Assembly (NCBI GenBank): GCA_004556565.1
Contig: SFGN01000047.1
Span: forward strand, 1-19,964
Length of the DNA: 19,964 nucleotides
Source of the DNA: Lachnospiraceae bacterium
Lineage (GTDB): Bacteria; Bacillota_A; Clostridia; Lachnospirales; Lachnospiraceae
Reading direction: 5' to 3'
The notes beneath the pieces were generated by a model. The model saw nothing but the letters and a program-made list of their open reading frames with translations, searched no databases and was not told the origin of the DNA. Below are positions 13,843 to 19,964 of the stretch, piece by piece; the first letter of the stretch is position 1, and each line of letters opens with the position of its first letter. Made by a program: the position numbers and the translations under genes.

Positions 13843-15030
13843 TGCTCGATTTACCACATCAAATAACTCCTCAGGTTTATTGTACTTTACCCTTGCATAG
13901 ATGTCCATAGTTGTTTTACTGTTTTCATGTCCTGCAAGGTACTGAACCGTCTTAGGGTCCACCCCTGCATAGAGAAGATTGGTAATGTAAGTGTGCCGCA
14001 GCTGATGTGGTGTCACATCAAAATCTATCGTATATCTGATTTTGGGTTGATTCTTCTGTGTCATGCCCAGCGTTGGAGTAACCGTATATTTGATACTCTC
14101 CCCATTTACATACTTATAGTAGTTCCGGGGCTTAGTGGAACGGACAACTACATACTGCCATACCCTTTGAAACTGTGAATATGCAAGCGGCTCTCCCTTG
14201 CTGTCAGCAATCACATAATCTGATATGGAATTTTCTTTCGCTTCTCTCAGACAATCTACCAAACACTTCGGTATCGGAATATCTCTTTTTGCTGCCGGAG
14301 TCTTTAGCACCGTGGAAACCACGGGTCTGTTATGCTCTGACCTCCATGCTCTCCGCACGGATATATACGGAGTAGGTGCGTCCAGGAATACACAATCCCA
14401 TTGCAGTCCAAGTGCCTCCTCCCGGCGAAGCCCGGAATACAAGCAAATCATAATGAACAAATAGGGAGGCAGCCCCTTGACTGTATCCAACAACACCTCA
14501 ACCTGCTGGTCGGTTAATGCGTCTTTCTTCTTCGTTGGCTTTCCGCCCTTTGCGGATATTCCTACACAGGGATTATAGGTAATCAACTCACTGCGCTCTG
14601 CTGAGTAAAAAATACATTTGATGAGCATATTTACCGTATTGTATAACCCCTCCGATTTTTTGGTCAGCGGCACAAGTGCCAGACGAATATCATCTGCGGT
14701 CACTTCCTCCATATACATATCACCCAAAGGTTTAATGATATAATTCCTCATGTCAGAGGTATATCCTTTCATCGTAGCTGAAGATACCTTTGCTGATTGC
14801 ATCAGAAGCCATTTCTCACAATATTCAGCAACCGTCGGATGCTTCCGGCGGAAAAGGATCTCCTCGACCTGCTTCTTTGCTGCCAGCTGTTTTTCATACA
14901 GTTCTTCACAAGTGGTCGCATACAAGCTGACCTGCTTACCATCCGCATCCTGAATCCGTGTTCTGTAATATAGGATTCCTTTTCTCGTAACAGCTCCGTA
15001 CTGCGGAACACTTTTATTTTTCTTTGCCAT
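13825..15030 (-). CDS. int: Tn916-type tyrosine integrase, copy 1
   Basis: A 401-aa integrase. An N-terminal Arm-binding domain (about 8-55, YYRTRIQDADGK) is followed by the core-binding domain (about 65-160) and catalytic domain (about 170-395) with Arg202 (SGLRREE), His342/Arg345 (HQLRH), His368 (AGHENS) and nucleophile Tyr378 (DIYARV). It would excise and integrate a Tn916-family conjugative element. AGAAAGGAAAA precedes the ATG. It is closely similar along its whole length to the integrase at 15186-16406, and both have the same conserved leader. Unlike copy 2 it has no excisionase directly upstream. The stop lies only 57 bases from the ORF6N start, so the element end or att site should be near 13770-13825. 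Confidence 0.9.
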   Translation of the reverse strand: MAKKNKSVPQYGAVTRKGILYYRTRIQDADGKQVSLYATTCEELYEKQLAAKKQVEEILFRRKHPTVAEYCEKWLLMQSAKVSSATMKGYTSDMRNYIIKPLGDMYMEEVTADDIRLALVPLTKKSEGLYNTVNMLIKCIFYSAERSELITYNPCVGISAKGGKPTKKKDALTDQQVEVLLDTVKGLPPYLFIMICLYSGLRREEALGLQWDCVFLDAPTPYISVRRAWRSEHNRPVVSTVLKTPAAKRDIPIPKCLVDCLREAKENSISDYVIADSKGEPLAYSQFQRVWQYVVVRSTKPRNYYKYVNGESIKYTVTPTLGMTQKNQPKIRYTIDFDVTPHQLRHTYITNLLYAGVDPKTVQYLAGHENSKTTMDIYARVKYNKPEELFDVVNRALAKDR

Positions 15031-15076
15031 ATAGATTTTCCTTTCTTGATAATGAGCGTTTACAACTTACACCCTC

Positions 15077-15118
15077 GTTTTATCAGAAAGCATGAGTTTA
15101 ATCAAAGATACGGATTGG
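15077..15118 (-). promoter_or_regulatory. Conserved integrase leader, copy 1
   Basis: GTTTTATCA, 15 bases, then ATCAAAGATACGGATTGG (plus-strand reading). The same pattern with identical spacing stands before integrase copy 2 at 16448-16489. On the minus strand TTGATT and TAAAAC are 17 apart, so it may be the integrase promoter; it could also be an integrase-binding site. Confidence 0.5.
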
Positions 15119-15126
15119 GGAAAACA

Positions 15127-15154
15127 AAGAGCGAGACATCCTTGCCTCGCTCTT
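15127..15154 (-). terminator. Terminator of integrase copy 2
   Basis: A perfect 9-bp stem AAGAGCGAG/CTCGCTCTT (15127-15135 with 15146-15154, 10-nt loop) is followed leftward by TGTTTTCC. It is 32 bases past the integrase stop and separates the two integrase transcripts. Confidence 0.65.
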
Positions 15155-15185
15155 ACTGCTTATGATATTTCATTACTTCTGTGCT

Positions 15186-16406
15186 TTAGGATTGAACACC
15201 ATCCCACTGAGCAAATGCGCCGCCCATACTTTTGACCAGCTCGTCCGGTCGATTGTATTTGACCTTTGCATAGATGTCCATTGTAATCTTGCTGCTCTCA
15301 TGGCCTGCCAGATATTGAACCGTTTTGGGGTCTACCGATGAATGGATCAGGTTCGTGATATATGTATGCCGCAGCTGATGGGGTGTTACCTCAAAGTCCA
15401 GGCTGTAAACCACTTTCCCATTGTGAGCGGCCCTTTCCCCCAGAACAGGTGTAACCGTATGCTGCACACGCTTTCCATCTTCATATCGGTAATATACCCG
15501 CTCCTTTGTTGTTCTGGTAACGATATACTGCCAGAGCCGCTTAAACTGCGTGTAAGACAGCGGATCACCATCACGATTTGGAACAACATACTCCGAAGCG
15601 GAATTTGCCTTTGCTTCTCTCAGGCAGTCTGCCAAGCAGATGGGGAGAGGAATGTTTCTCTCCGCCGCCTTTGTTTTCAATTCATCAAGAATGACCGGTC
15701 GGTTGCTTTCTGTGTGCCATGCCCTTCGTACTGTCAGGTATGGTGTATCCGTATCCAGATATACAGAATCCCATTGCAGGGCGAGGATTTCTTCTCTCCG
15801 CAATCCTGCATACAGACCAAGCATCACAAATACATACGGCGGAAGCCCTTGAATAGCATCCAATAAGCGGGCTGCCTGCTCATCTGTCAGAGCTTCTTTT
15901 TCTTTCTGCGGAACGCCTCCACCTTTTGAGGTCAGATAGACCGTTGGGTTATTTTCGATGATCCGGCTTTCCTTTGCTGCCCGGAAAATAGATTTGTAAA
16001 GGACAACCACGGACTTATAAACCGAAGCCGATTTTTTGGAAACAGGAACGAGGGCAAGCTGGATGTCATCCAAAGTCACATCCGCCATCCGCATATCTCC
16101 CAATTCTTTGATAATGTGCCTTCTGACTTTAGATGTATAGTCGGTCATTGTAGTAGCTCGTACATGAACCGACTGCATCAGCAGCCATTTCTCACAGTAT
16201 TCTGCAACGGTGGGAGACTTTCGACAAAATGTATCATTGTCGATCTGCTCCAACGCATTTAATTCCTTATCATATAATTCTTCAGGTGTCCTTGCATAAA
16301 GGGCCACCAATTTTCCATCTGCATCCTGAACTCTTGTCCTGTAATAGTCAAGACCGTTCAGCGTAACTGTACCGTATTGTGGAATCGCTCGTTTTCTATT
16401 TGCCAA
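15186..16406 (-). CDS. int: Tn916-type tyrosine integrase, copy 2
   Basis: A 406-aa paralogue of the preceding integrase with the same architecture: Arm domain (YYRTRVQDADGK, 21-32), core-binding domain, and catalytic residues Arg203 (AGLRREE), His343/Arg346 (HQLRH), His369 (AGHESS) and Tyr379 (DIYAKV). The start is set at TTG 16406: AGGAGG lies eight bases upstream and the resulting N-terminus MANRKRAIPQYG aligns with MAKKNKSVPQYG of copy 1. The GTG at 16415 directly abuts the AGGAGG and is unlikely. An excisionase gene lies 84 bases upstream, giving the sigma-xis-int order of Tn916. This copy is the likely working integrase of the element that extends rightward. Confidence 0.9.
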   Translation of the reverse strand: MANRKRAIPQYGTVTLNGLDYYRTRVQDADGKLVALYARTPEELYDKELNALEQIDNDTFCRKSPTVAEYCEKWLLMQSVHVRATTMTDYTSKVRRHIIKELGDMRMADVTLDDIQLALVPVSKKSASVYKSVVVLYKSIFRAAKESRIIENNPTVYLTSKGGGVPQKEKEALTDEQAARLLDAIQGLPPYVFVMLGLYAGLRREEILALQWDSVYLDTDTPYLTVRRAWHTESNRPVILDELKTKAAERNIPLPICLADCLREAKANSASEYVVPNRDGDPLSYTQFKRLWQYIVTRTTKERVYYRYEDGKRVQHTVTPVLGERAAHNGKVVYSLDFEVTPHQLRHTYITNLIHSSVDPKTVQYLAGHESSKITMDIYAKVKYNRPDELVKSMGGAFAQWDGVQS

Positions 16407-16447
16407 TTCCTCCACCTCCTAAAAAAGATCTCCAGCGCTGTACCTTT

Positions 16448-16489
16448 GTTTTATCAAACATCTCTGATTCCATCAAGGATACGGACTGG
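16448..16489 (-). promoter_or_regulatory. Conserved integrase leader, copy 2
   Basis: The second copy of the pattern GTTTTATCA-N15-ATCAARGATACGGAYTGG (plus-strand reading), 42 bases before the TTG start, right after the excisionase stop. Only the two blocks and the spacing are conserved, not the 15 bases between, which suggests protein binding. Confidence 0.5.
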
Positions 16490-16490
16490 C

Positions 16491-16721
16491 TCATGATCTT
16501 CCGCTTCGAGGCTTACGGTAAGTTGTGCTTCTCTCAACAGGCTTTGCCCTGTGCGTACATTTTGCGATATACTCCTGGAGACCCGCCGCAGTAAAATACA
16601 CACAGCCATTCTGAACATACTGCACATAAGAGATCAGGCCGTTGTTACGGGCGGCATCCAGCGTTGCGATGCTGATTCCTAAGATTTCAGCAGCTTCTTT
16701 TCGTGTAATGAGTTTTTCCAT
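16491..16721 (-). CDS. xis: Excisionase (MerR-like HTH)
   Basis: A 76-aa protein with an N-terminal winged HTH of the HTH_17/excisionase type: LITRKEAAEILGISIATLDAAR, then a wing carrying YVQNGCVYFTAAGL and a basic tail (HRAKPVERSTTYRKPRS). It bends DNA at the element ends and directs the integrase toward excision. GGAGGG stands 11 bases before the ATG at 16721; an extension to a TTG at 16739 would overlap that site. It lies between the structured intergenic block and integrase copy 2, exactly the Tn916 xis position. Confidence 0.85.
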   Translation of the reverse strand: MEKLITRKEAAEILGISIATLDAARNNGLISYVQYVQNGCVYFTAAGLQEYIAKCTHRAKPVERSTTYRKPRSGRS

Positions 16722-16762
16722 AGACCATATTCCCTCCAATCTGTCAAGGTTATCATCGTGCT

Positions 16763-16823
16763 TTCAAAATCACATGAATACGCTGGCAGCCGAAACTGCC
16801 AGCGCATGGTATCTGATTTTGAA
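16763..16823. repeat. Two-tier hairpin upstream of xis
   Basis: An outer perfect 9-bp stem TTCAAAATC/GATTTTGAA (16763-16771 with 16815-16823) and an inner perfect 9-bp stem CGCTGGCAG/CTGCCAGCG (16781-16789 with 16796-16804) are separated by symmetric internal loops of 9-10 nt. There is no T-run. It may be a binding or cruciform site in the element's control region. Confidence 0.6.
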
Positions 16824-16859
16824 TAGAAAACGACCAACAAATAAAGTAATCGCTTCCTA

Positions 16860-17274
16860 TTTTAATATGACTCAATTCTCGTCACATTTGCCACGCAACC
16901 CTGACGCTGGGAACATAGCAGGTCTCCGCTGGCGCGGTTGTCATAACTCCGCAGCGTCGTTTTACTCGTGCGCCGCAGGGTTCCCCCCAAGTCTTTAGGA
17001 GGCCGTGAGGAAGTATCTTTAAGCCCCCGTGCAGTCCTCGCGCCGGATCTGCCACCATCCGTTTTGTGAAATCGTAGATCGCTCCGAAACAGCTCTGTTC
17101 ATCACCTCTCTGGCTGCTCCATCTTCGCGGCGTTCCACACTCGCTCGTACACGGGTTATGTACCTGTTATGCTGTCTATGAAATTGTCAAAGTGCTGTTG
17201 AAGGGGGGAAAACTTGTCCTTCTTATTAACTCTGACAAAAAGAGCAAAAAACGAGCGCACCAAACGAAACTTTT
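16860..17274. ncRNA. GC-rich structured non-coding block (oriT or RNA candidate)
   Basis: About 415 bases without a credible gene. GC is visibly higher at about 16887-17060 than in the neighbours. Long-range pairings AACCCTG/CAGGGTT (16897-16903 with 16976-16982) and GACGCTG/CAGCGTC (16903-16909 with 16952-16958) build a compact fold, with CCGC/GCGG inside. C-runs occur at 16983-16988 and 17023-17027. On the minus strand GGGGGGAACCCTGCGGC loosely recalls MOBP-type nick regions. A short GTAC-flanked repeat lies at 17148-17163. The position between the sigma-like gene and xis suggests either a transfer origin or a structured RNA of the element. Open frames here have no ribosome sites and look incidental. 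This is inference. Confidence 0.35.
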
Positions 17275-17688
17275 TCAAAAATACTTTGCCAGCTGCTTCA
17301 GACCACGCCGGATGCTGTCACGGATACGGCTTGGGTCTACACCTTCCGCTACTGCTATCTCGCTCACACGCATACCCAGGTAATACCGGGCATAGATTCG
17401 CTTAGCCTGCTTTTCCGGCAGAGCCATCACAGCGGCATAAAGCTGTTCCCGTAGCTGCATTTCCTCCAGAAGCATTTCTGGTGTCTGGGGCTTCATCAGA
17501 ATCGCATTTTCAATGCCGTTGTCACAGTCCAGGGAGTAGTACGCCTTATAGCGATACATCCTCCGGTCATAAGCAGCTTCCGCACGCTCAGCGGCACGGA
17601 TTGTCTCCAGCACATCTTCTGTTACCTCTACAAAGTGATCGGTTTTATAAACATCGGGATACAATTCCCGGAGATTGACTTTCTTCAT
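17275..17688 (-). CDS. Sigma-70-like regulator (Tn916 Orf7 type)
   Basis: A 137-aa protein. The N-terminus (MKKVNLRELYPDVYKTD) and charged middle precede a sigma-70 region 4 domain at about 72-137: LREQLYAAVMALPEKQAKRI, RYYLGMRVSEIAVAEGVDPS and RIRDSIRRGLKQL are the helices of the -35-binding HTH. Region 2 is absent, so it probably acts as an accessory regulator, as Orf7 does in Tn916-like elements, controlling xis/int or transfer. GGAGGT lies directly before the ATG at 17688. The frame stays open 51 codons further upstream, but that stretch contains a terminator and two hairpins and has no ribosome site, so I treat it as leader. The gene reads toward xis and int. Confidence 0.85.
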   Translation of the reverse strand: MKKVNLRELYPDVYKTDHFVEVTEDVLETIRAAERAEAAYDRRMYRYKAYYSLDCDNGIENAILMKPQTPEMLLEEMQLREQLYAAVMALPEKQAKRIYARYYLGMRVSEIAVAEGVDPSRIRDSIRRGLKQLAKYF

Positions 17689-17700
17689 TATGTACCTCCA

Positions 17701-17735
17701 TTTCGATTCACGGGCGATTAACGGGTGAATCGAAA
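17701..17735 (-). promoter_or_regulatory. 11-bp inverted repeat at the sigma-gene ribosome site
   Basis: TTTCGATTCAC/GTGAATCGAAA (17701-17711 with 17725-17735) pair perfectly around a 13-nt loop, immediately 5' of the GGAGGT of the sigma-like gene. It could control translation as an RNA hairpin or act as an operator. A further hairpin TTCGGGA/TCCCGAA lies at 17762-17779 in the same leader. Confidence 0.55.
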
Positions 17736-17789
17736 GAAGGCGGGGATCGGCAGCGACATACTTCGGGAGCTTTCCCGAAAAATCGACAA

Positions 17790-17826
17790 TAAAAAGCGCC
17801 AGCTTCTCGCAATAGGAAACTGGCGC
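17790..17826 (-). terminator. Leader terminator upstream of sigma-like gene
   Basis: Leftward reading gives GCGCCAG...CTGGCGC (17826-17820 with 17802-17796), extended by TTC/GA-AA pairing, followed by TTTTTATT. This is a strong intrinsic terminator located about 100 bases before the sigma-like start and after the AT-rich region that probably holds the promoter, hence an attenuator candidate. Confidence 0.7.
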
Positions 17827-17841
17827 AACAAGTAAATCCAT

Positions 17842-18164
17842 AATTATATCGATTTATACCGAATGATAATGCCGATATTGTAGTATAATGCCTCGGTGGA
17901 GGGAAGATTCTTTTTTTAACTGATATAATTTATGGTTATTGTAATCCACTGATGCAAACATGACGGCATTCTCCTTATATGCCGCTCCTGCTGATTACAT
18001 AAGGGTTATCGCGTTTCTATTTTAACCAAAGAAATAGCGGCTCTGAATTTCTCAAAGCCGCTTTAGAATACTACATTTTCATGCCATCTATCTTTCGATG
18101 GCTTTTTACCAACATATCAAGATGTGGTTACTTTTTAATGCAGATTACTTTTATCCAATAAAAA
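17842..18164. other. AT-rich intergenic region with hairpins
   Basis: No gene is seen in these 323 bases. TATAAT words occur on the minus strand near 17852-17847 and on the plus strand at 17884-17889, without convincing -35 partners. A hairpin AGCGGCT/AGCCGCT (18036-18042 with 18056-18062) with leftward ATTTCTTT is a likely terminator for the receiver-like gene. GCCATC/GATGGC followed by TTTTT (18083-18107) is a plus-strand terminator with no plus-strand gene before it. Confidence 0.5.
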
Positions 18165-18542
18165 TTACAATGCCTCCAATTTTGCAAGTAGATAGTTTAA
18201 GGAACTATCATAAAAAACAAAATCATCAATCAAACCGGCATTTTTTGTTTCTACGACCTGACTGCATACAGTGGACTGTTCCGGCCTGACCAGAAGCAGA
18301 ATCTTTATATCCTGCCTCTCCTGCCGAATGGATTGGCAGATTTTAACTGACTGCCCCATATCTTCCTGATCCACAATATCCAATATCACCACATCGGCAT
18401 GGAAAATATTAACTCCCACAATAGCCTGTGAATAATGGAGCTGTGTTGCCCACAGAAAGTCAAATTCCAGTTTTGATTGAATGGCCGTCGATAGTCCCTG
18501 CCCGAGCATCTTATTGGATGATATAAATAGAACTGTTTTCAT
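18165..18542 (-). CDS. Stand-alone degenerate receiver-domain protein
   Basis: A 125-aa CheY-like fold without an output domain. VVILDIVD contains a phosphoacceptor-like Asp, and IKILLLVRP and GLIDDFVFYDSSLNYLLAKL match the last strands and helix of receivers. The N-terminal acidic pair is replaced (FISSNKMLG instead of V-D-D), and the conserved Thr/Lys positions are not evident (LLLVRPEQ). Phosphorylation is therefore doubtful, and it may work as a pseudo-receiver that binds partners. AGAGGG precedes the ATG. It is isolated between terminator-like hairpins and the DUF6935 gene. A truncated response regulator is the alternative, but start, length and stop look intact. Confidence 0.6.
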   Translation of the reverse strand: MKTVLFISSNKMLGQGLSTAIQSKLEFDFLWATQLHYSQAIVGVNIFHADVVILDIVDQEDMGQSVKICQSIRQERQDIKILLLVRPEQSTVCSQVVETKNAGLIDDFVFYDSSLNYLLAKLEAL

Positions 18543-18653
18543 GAGCGGCCCTCTCTAATCAATTCATACAACACATACAAATAGTTTTCTGTTCGTCCCC
18601 AATGGAAATTCTATCCGCTATGATCCAAATCCTCCGCAGTTTCTCTGCCCGGC

Positions 18654-19223
18654 TTACGCCCAAGGATCAGCGGACTTGGGCGTGCGGACGCCAGTGAGCA
18701 GATATTGCTCCCAAAGGAACCATTTCCCATCTCTGCCTCGCTGGCGGAGTTTGATGGGGCGAGGGCTGTCTGCACCACCGCAGGGGATGAACAGTTTCAT
18801 ATAGCCCTGCTCCTCACCGGAAACATGGTTGCTTTCCACCCGGATGGTATAGGGCTGGGTGGGGGTGTAATTATTGTCTGGGGAGGAACCTGCAAAATAG
18901 GTGAACGGAAGATAGGTCTTACCGTCACGGAAGCGATCGTTTAAGAAAGAGACCTCCTGTCCATTCAAAGGACGGGATCCCCGCAGCCAATTCAGCATAT
19001 CCGTGCCGATCTGCCGGTCAGCGGCATAGGCACACAGGGCCAGGACGGTCAGTGCCGCCGTCTGAAAAGGGGTGTCTAGAGCCGCCTCTGGTAGGGCCTG
19101 CATCTCGGCAAGGCTCTCAGGGAGGGCCGCGAAGGTAAAGGTCTCCCGTTCGTTTCCAATGGCTGTGGCTGCCGTCACTGCGGCATTCACAGCGGACTGT
19201 TTTAGTCTGTCAAAAATACTCAT
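18654..19223 (-). CDS. DUF6935-like protein
   Basis: A 189-aa soluble protein beginning MSIFDRLKQSAVNAAVTAAT, then ALPESLAEMQALPEAALDTP, a helical TALTVLALCAYAADR segment, SRPLNGQEVSFLNDRFRDGK, YFAGSSPDNNYTPTQPY and a C-terminal WFLWEQYLL...SADPWA. These features match the DUF6935 family, which I recognise as recurrent in Firmicutes but without a known function. AAAGGAG precedes the ATG. The Trp/Asp-rich gene upstream ends 44 bases earlier, so the two are likely co-transcribed. No catalytic motif is evident. Confidence 0.75.
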   Translation of the reverse strand: MSIFDRLKQSAVNAAVTAATAIGNERETFTFAALPESLAEMQALPEAALDTPFQTAALTVLALCAYAADRQIGTDMLNWLRGSRPLNGQEVSFLNDRFRDGKTYLPFTYFAGSSPDNNYTPTQPYTIRVESNHVSGEEQGYMKLFIPCGGADSPRPIKLRQRGRDGKWFLWEQYLLTGVRTPKSADPWA

Positions 19224-19267
19224 ACAAATACTCCTTTCACGCCCACTCTAGTACGCCTGATGCTCTC

Positions 19268-19964
19268 TCAGCCATAGGATTGTGCCAGATCCATACAGGT
19301 CATGTCCTCGCCGAAAAAGGGCGGGCACACACCAGTTTCACGATCCTGCTGGATGTGTAGAGAATCGCCAGAGGGATCGAGCAGCACCGGGAAGCTGCCG
19401 CTCATGCGGGTGCACGCGCCGTCAGAGAGGTCCAGATGCAGGCAGTCGCCCTCCATACGCCAGATGCCGGAATACGAGTACGCATACTCCTGCCCATCCT
19501 CCGGCTGATGGTAGAGATTGATGCGTCCGGAGTAATCCGGATCGCTGTCACCCCAGCCGAACTCCATGTACCAGTGCTCGCAGGTCCAATTTGTGTAAGC
19601 CAGCCCCCAGTCTGTGGGCGGTAGCCACCAGTCGTCCCCGGACGGCTCCCAGTCCTCGGGGTAGTCCAGCCCGGTCACATAGCCCCAGATGCCGAAATCC
19701 ATCAGCATGGGGATATAGTCCTCCCCGGTGGGCACGATGGGAATGCCGTATTCATCGGTCAGAGGGAGCCACTTCACCTCCACGCCATTGTTTGTCACAA
19801 GGACGATCTCCGTGTCCGGTTCATCACGCCATTGCTCATAATTGACGAATATCAATACAGGCTGGGCACACTCCTCCCGGTAGAGCACCTCACCCGGTAC
19901 AGGCCAAACGCCGTTACCGAGAGATTCCCAGGTGACATGGTTCACGGCAAGGCTGGTATTCTCA
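19268..19964 (-). CDS. Trp/Asp-rich hypothetical protein, 5' end outside window
   Basis: At least 230 codons; the frame is open through the right edge (ENTSLAVNHVTWESLGNGVW), so the start lies beyond 19964. A GTG at 19945 is not supported by a ribosome site. The visible part is acidic and rich in Trp, Tyr and Gly (DWWLPPTDWGLAYTNWTCEH, FGWGDSDPDYSGRINLYH), ends with a cluster of Cys residues, and has the look of a beta-rich ligand-binding or lipocalin-like domain. I do not recognise a family. No membrane segment is seen in this part. It reads into the DUF6935 gene. Confidence 0.6.
   Translation of the reverse strand, partial: ENTSLAVNHVTWESLGNGVWPVPGEVLYREECAQPVLIFVNYEQWRDEPDTEIVLVTNNGVEVKWLPLTDEYGIPIVPTGEDYIPMLMDFGIWGYVTGLDYPEDWEPSGDDWWLPPTDWGLAYTNWTCEHWYMEFGWGDSDPDYSGRINLYHQPEDGQEYAYSYSGIWRMEGDCLHLDLSDGACTRMSGSFPVLLDPSGDSLHIQQDRETGVCPPFFGEDMTCMDLAQSYG

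Noticed and set aside
16407..16415. GTG start for integrase copy 2 at 16415
   Set aside because: The GTG abuts the AGGAGG with no spacer; TTG at 16406 has proper spacing and aligns with the paralogue's N-terminus.
16642..16998. 118-codon plus-strand open frame over xis and the structured block
   Set aside because: It runs antisense to xis, crosses a perfect two-tier hairpin, has no SD, and shows no protein-like features.
17689..17841. N-terminal extension of the sigma-like gene to an ATG at 17841
   Set aside because: No ribosome site is seen, and the stretch contains an intrinsic terminator and two hairpins; a strong GGAGGT stands before the ATG at 17688. It is kept only as a leader hypothesis.
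1..19964. CRISPR arrays, rRNA or tRNA genes
   Set aside because: No regularly spaced short repeats with unique spacers, no cloverleaf with T-loop sequence and no rRNA-like stretches were seen on either strand.

Overview
The window looks like DNA from a low-to-mid GC Gram-positive anaerobe of the Clostridia (gut Oscillospiraceae/Lachnospiraceae type). The reasons are strong AGGAGG ribosome-binding sites, class B sortases with FctA-type pilins, DUF6061 and DUF6935 family proteins, and Tn916-type integrase/excisionase/sigma modules. Almost everything reads leftward (minus strand). The window is mostly accessory DNA: a surface-pilus cassette flanked by pieces of mobile elements. All family names come from reading the translated sequence by eye; no database search was run.

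Layout. 1-1042: the edge of an element, with spaced direct repeats, a leftward terminator, a near-consensus promoter, a small HTH gene and a broken sigma-70-like gene. 1163-2101: an AP2-domain protein with three Cys-rich zinc-ribbon-like repeats. 2209-10494: a seven-gene pilus operon read leftward: giant tip adhesin, 102-aa unknown, SipA-like inactive signal peptidase, major pilin, class B sortase, small LPXTG-like pilin, second class B sortase. The order tip-SipA-FctA-SrtB-FctB is that of the Streptococcus pyogenes FCT-3 type pilus islands. 10684-12077: a tyrosine recombinase divergent from an XRE regulator. 12217-13767: a DUF6061 protein, a frameshifted small ORF and an ORF6N/PLD-like protein. 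13825-17688: two paralogous tandem Tn916-type integrases, an excisionase, a GC-rich structured non-coding block and a sigma-70-like regulator with an attenuator-like leader. 17842-19964: a degenerate receiver-domain protein, a DUF6935 protein and a Trp/Asp-rich protein cut by the window edge.

How the genes work together. The adhesin and major pilin share unusual sorting motifs (QIDTG, EIATG), while the small pilin has TPKTG. This predicts one class B sortase for polymerisation, helped by the SipA-like chaperone, and a separate activity for basal anchoring. Hairpins between the pilin and sortase genes probably set stoichiometry. The second sortase carries an in-frame amber codon between its membrane anchor and catalytic domain, so the pilus system is either decaying or uses a conditional sortase.

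The most unusual signals are: (i) an exact 32-bp inverted repeat, each copy itself near-palindromic, with one copy over the ORF6N gene's promoter/leader and the other inside its coding sequence (intragenic inverton or autoregulatory operator pair); (ii) the amber codon in the second sortase; (iii) loss of both catalytic residues in the signal-peptidase homologue; (iv) the structured non-coding block between the sigma-like gene and xis.
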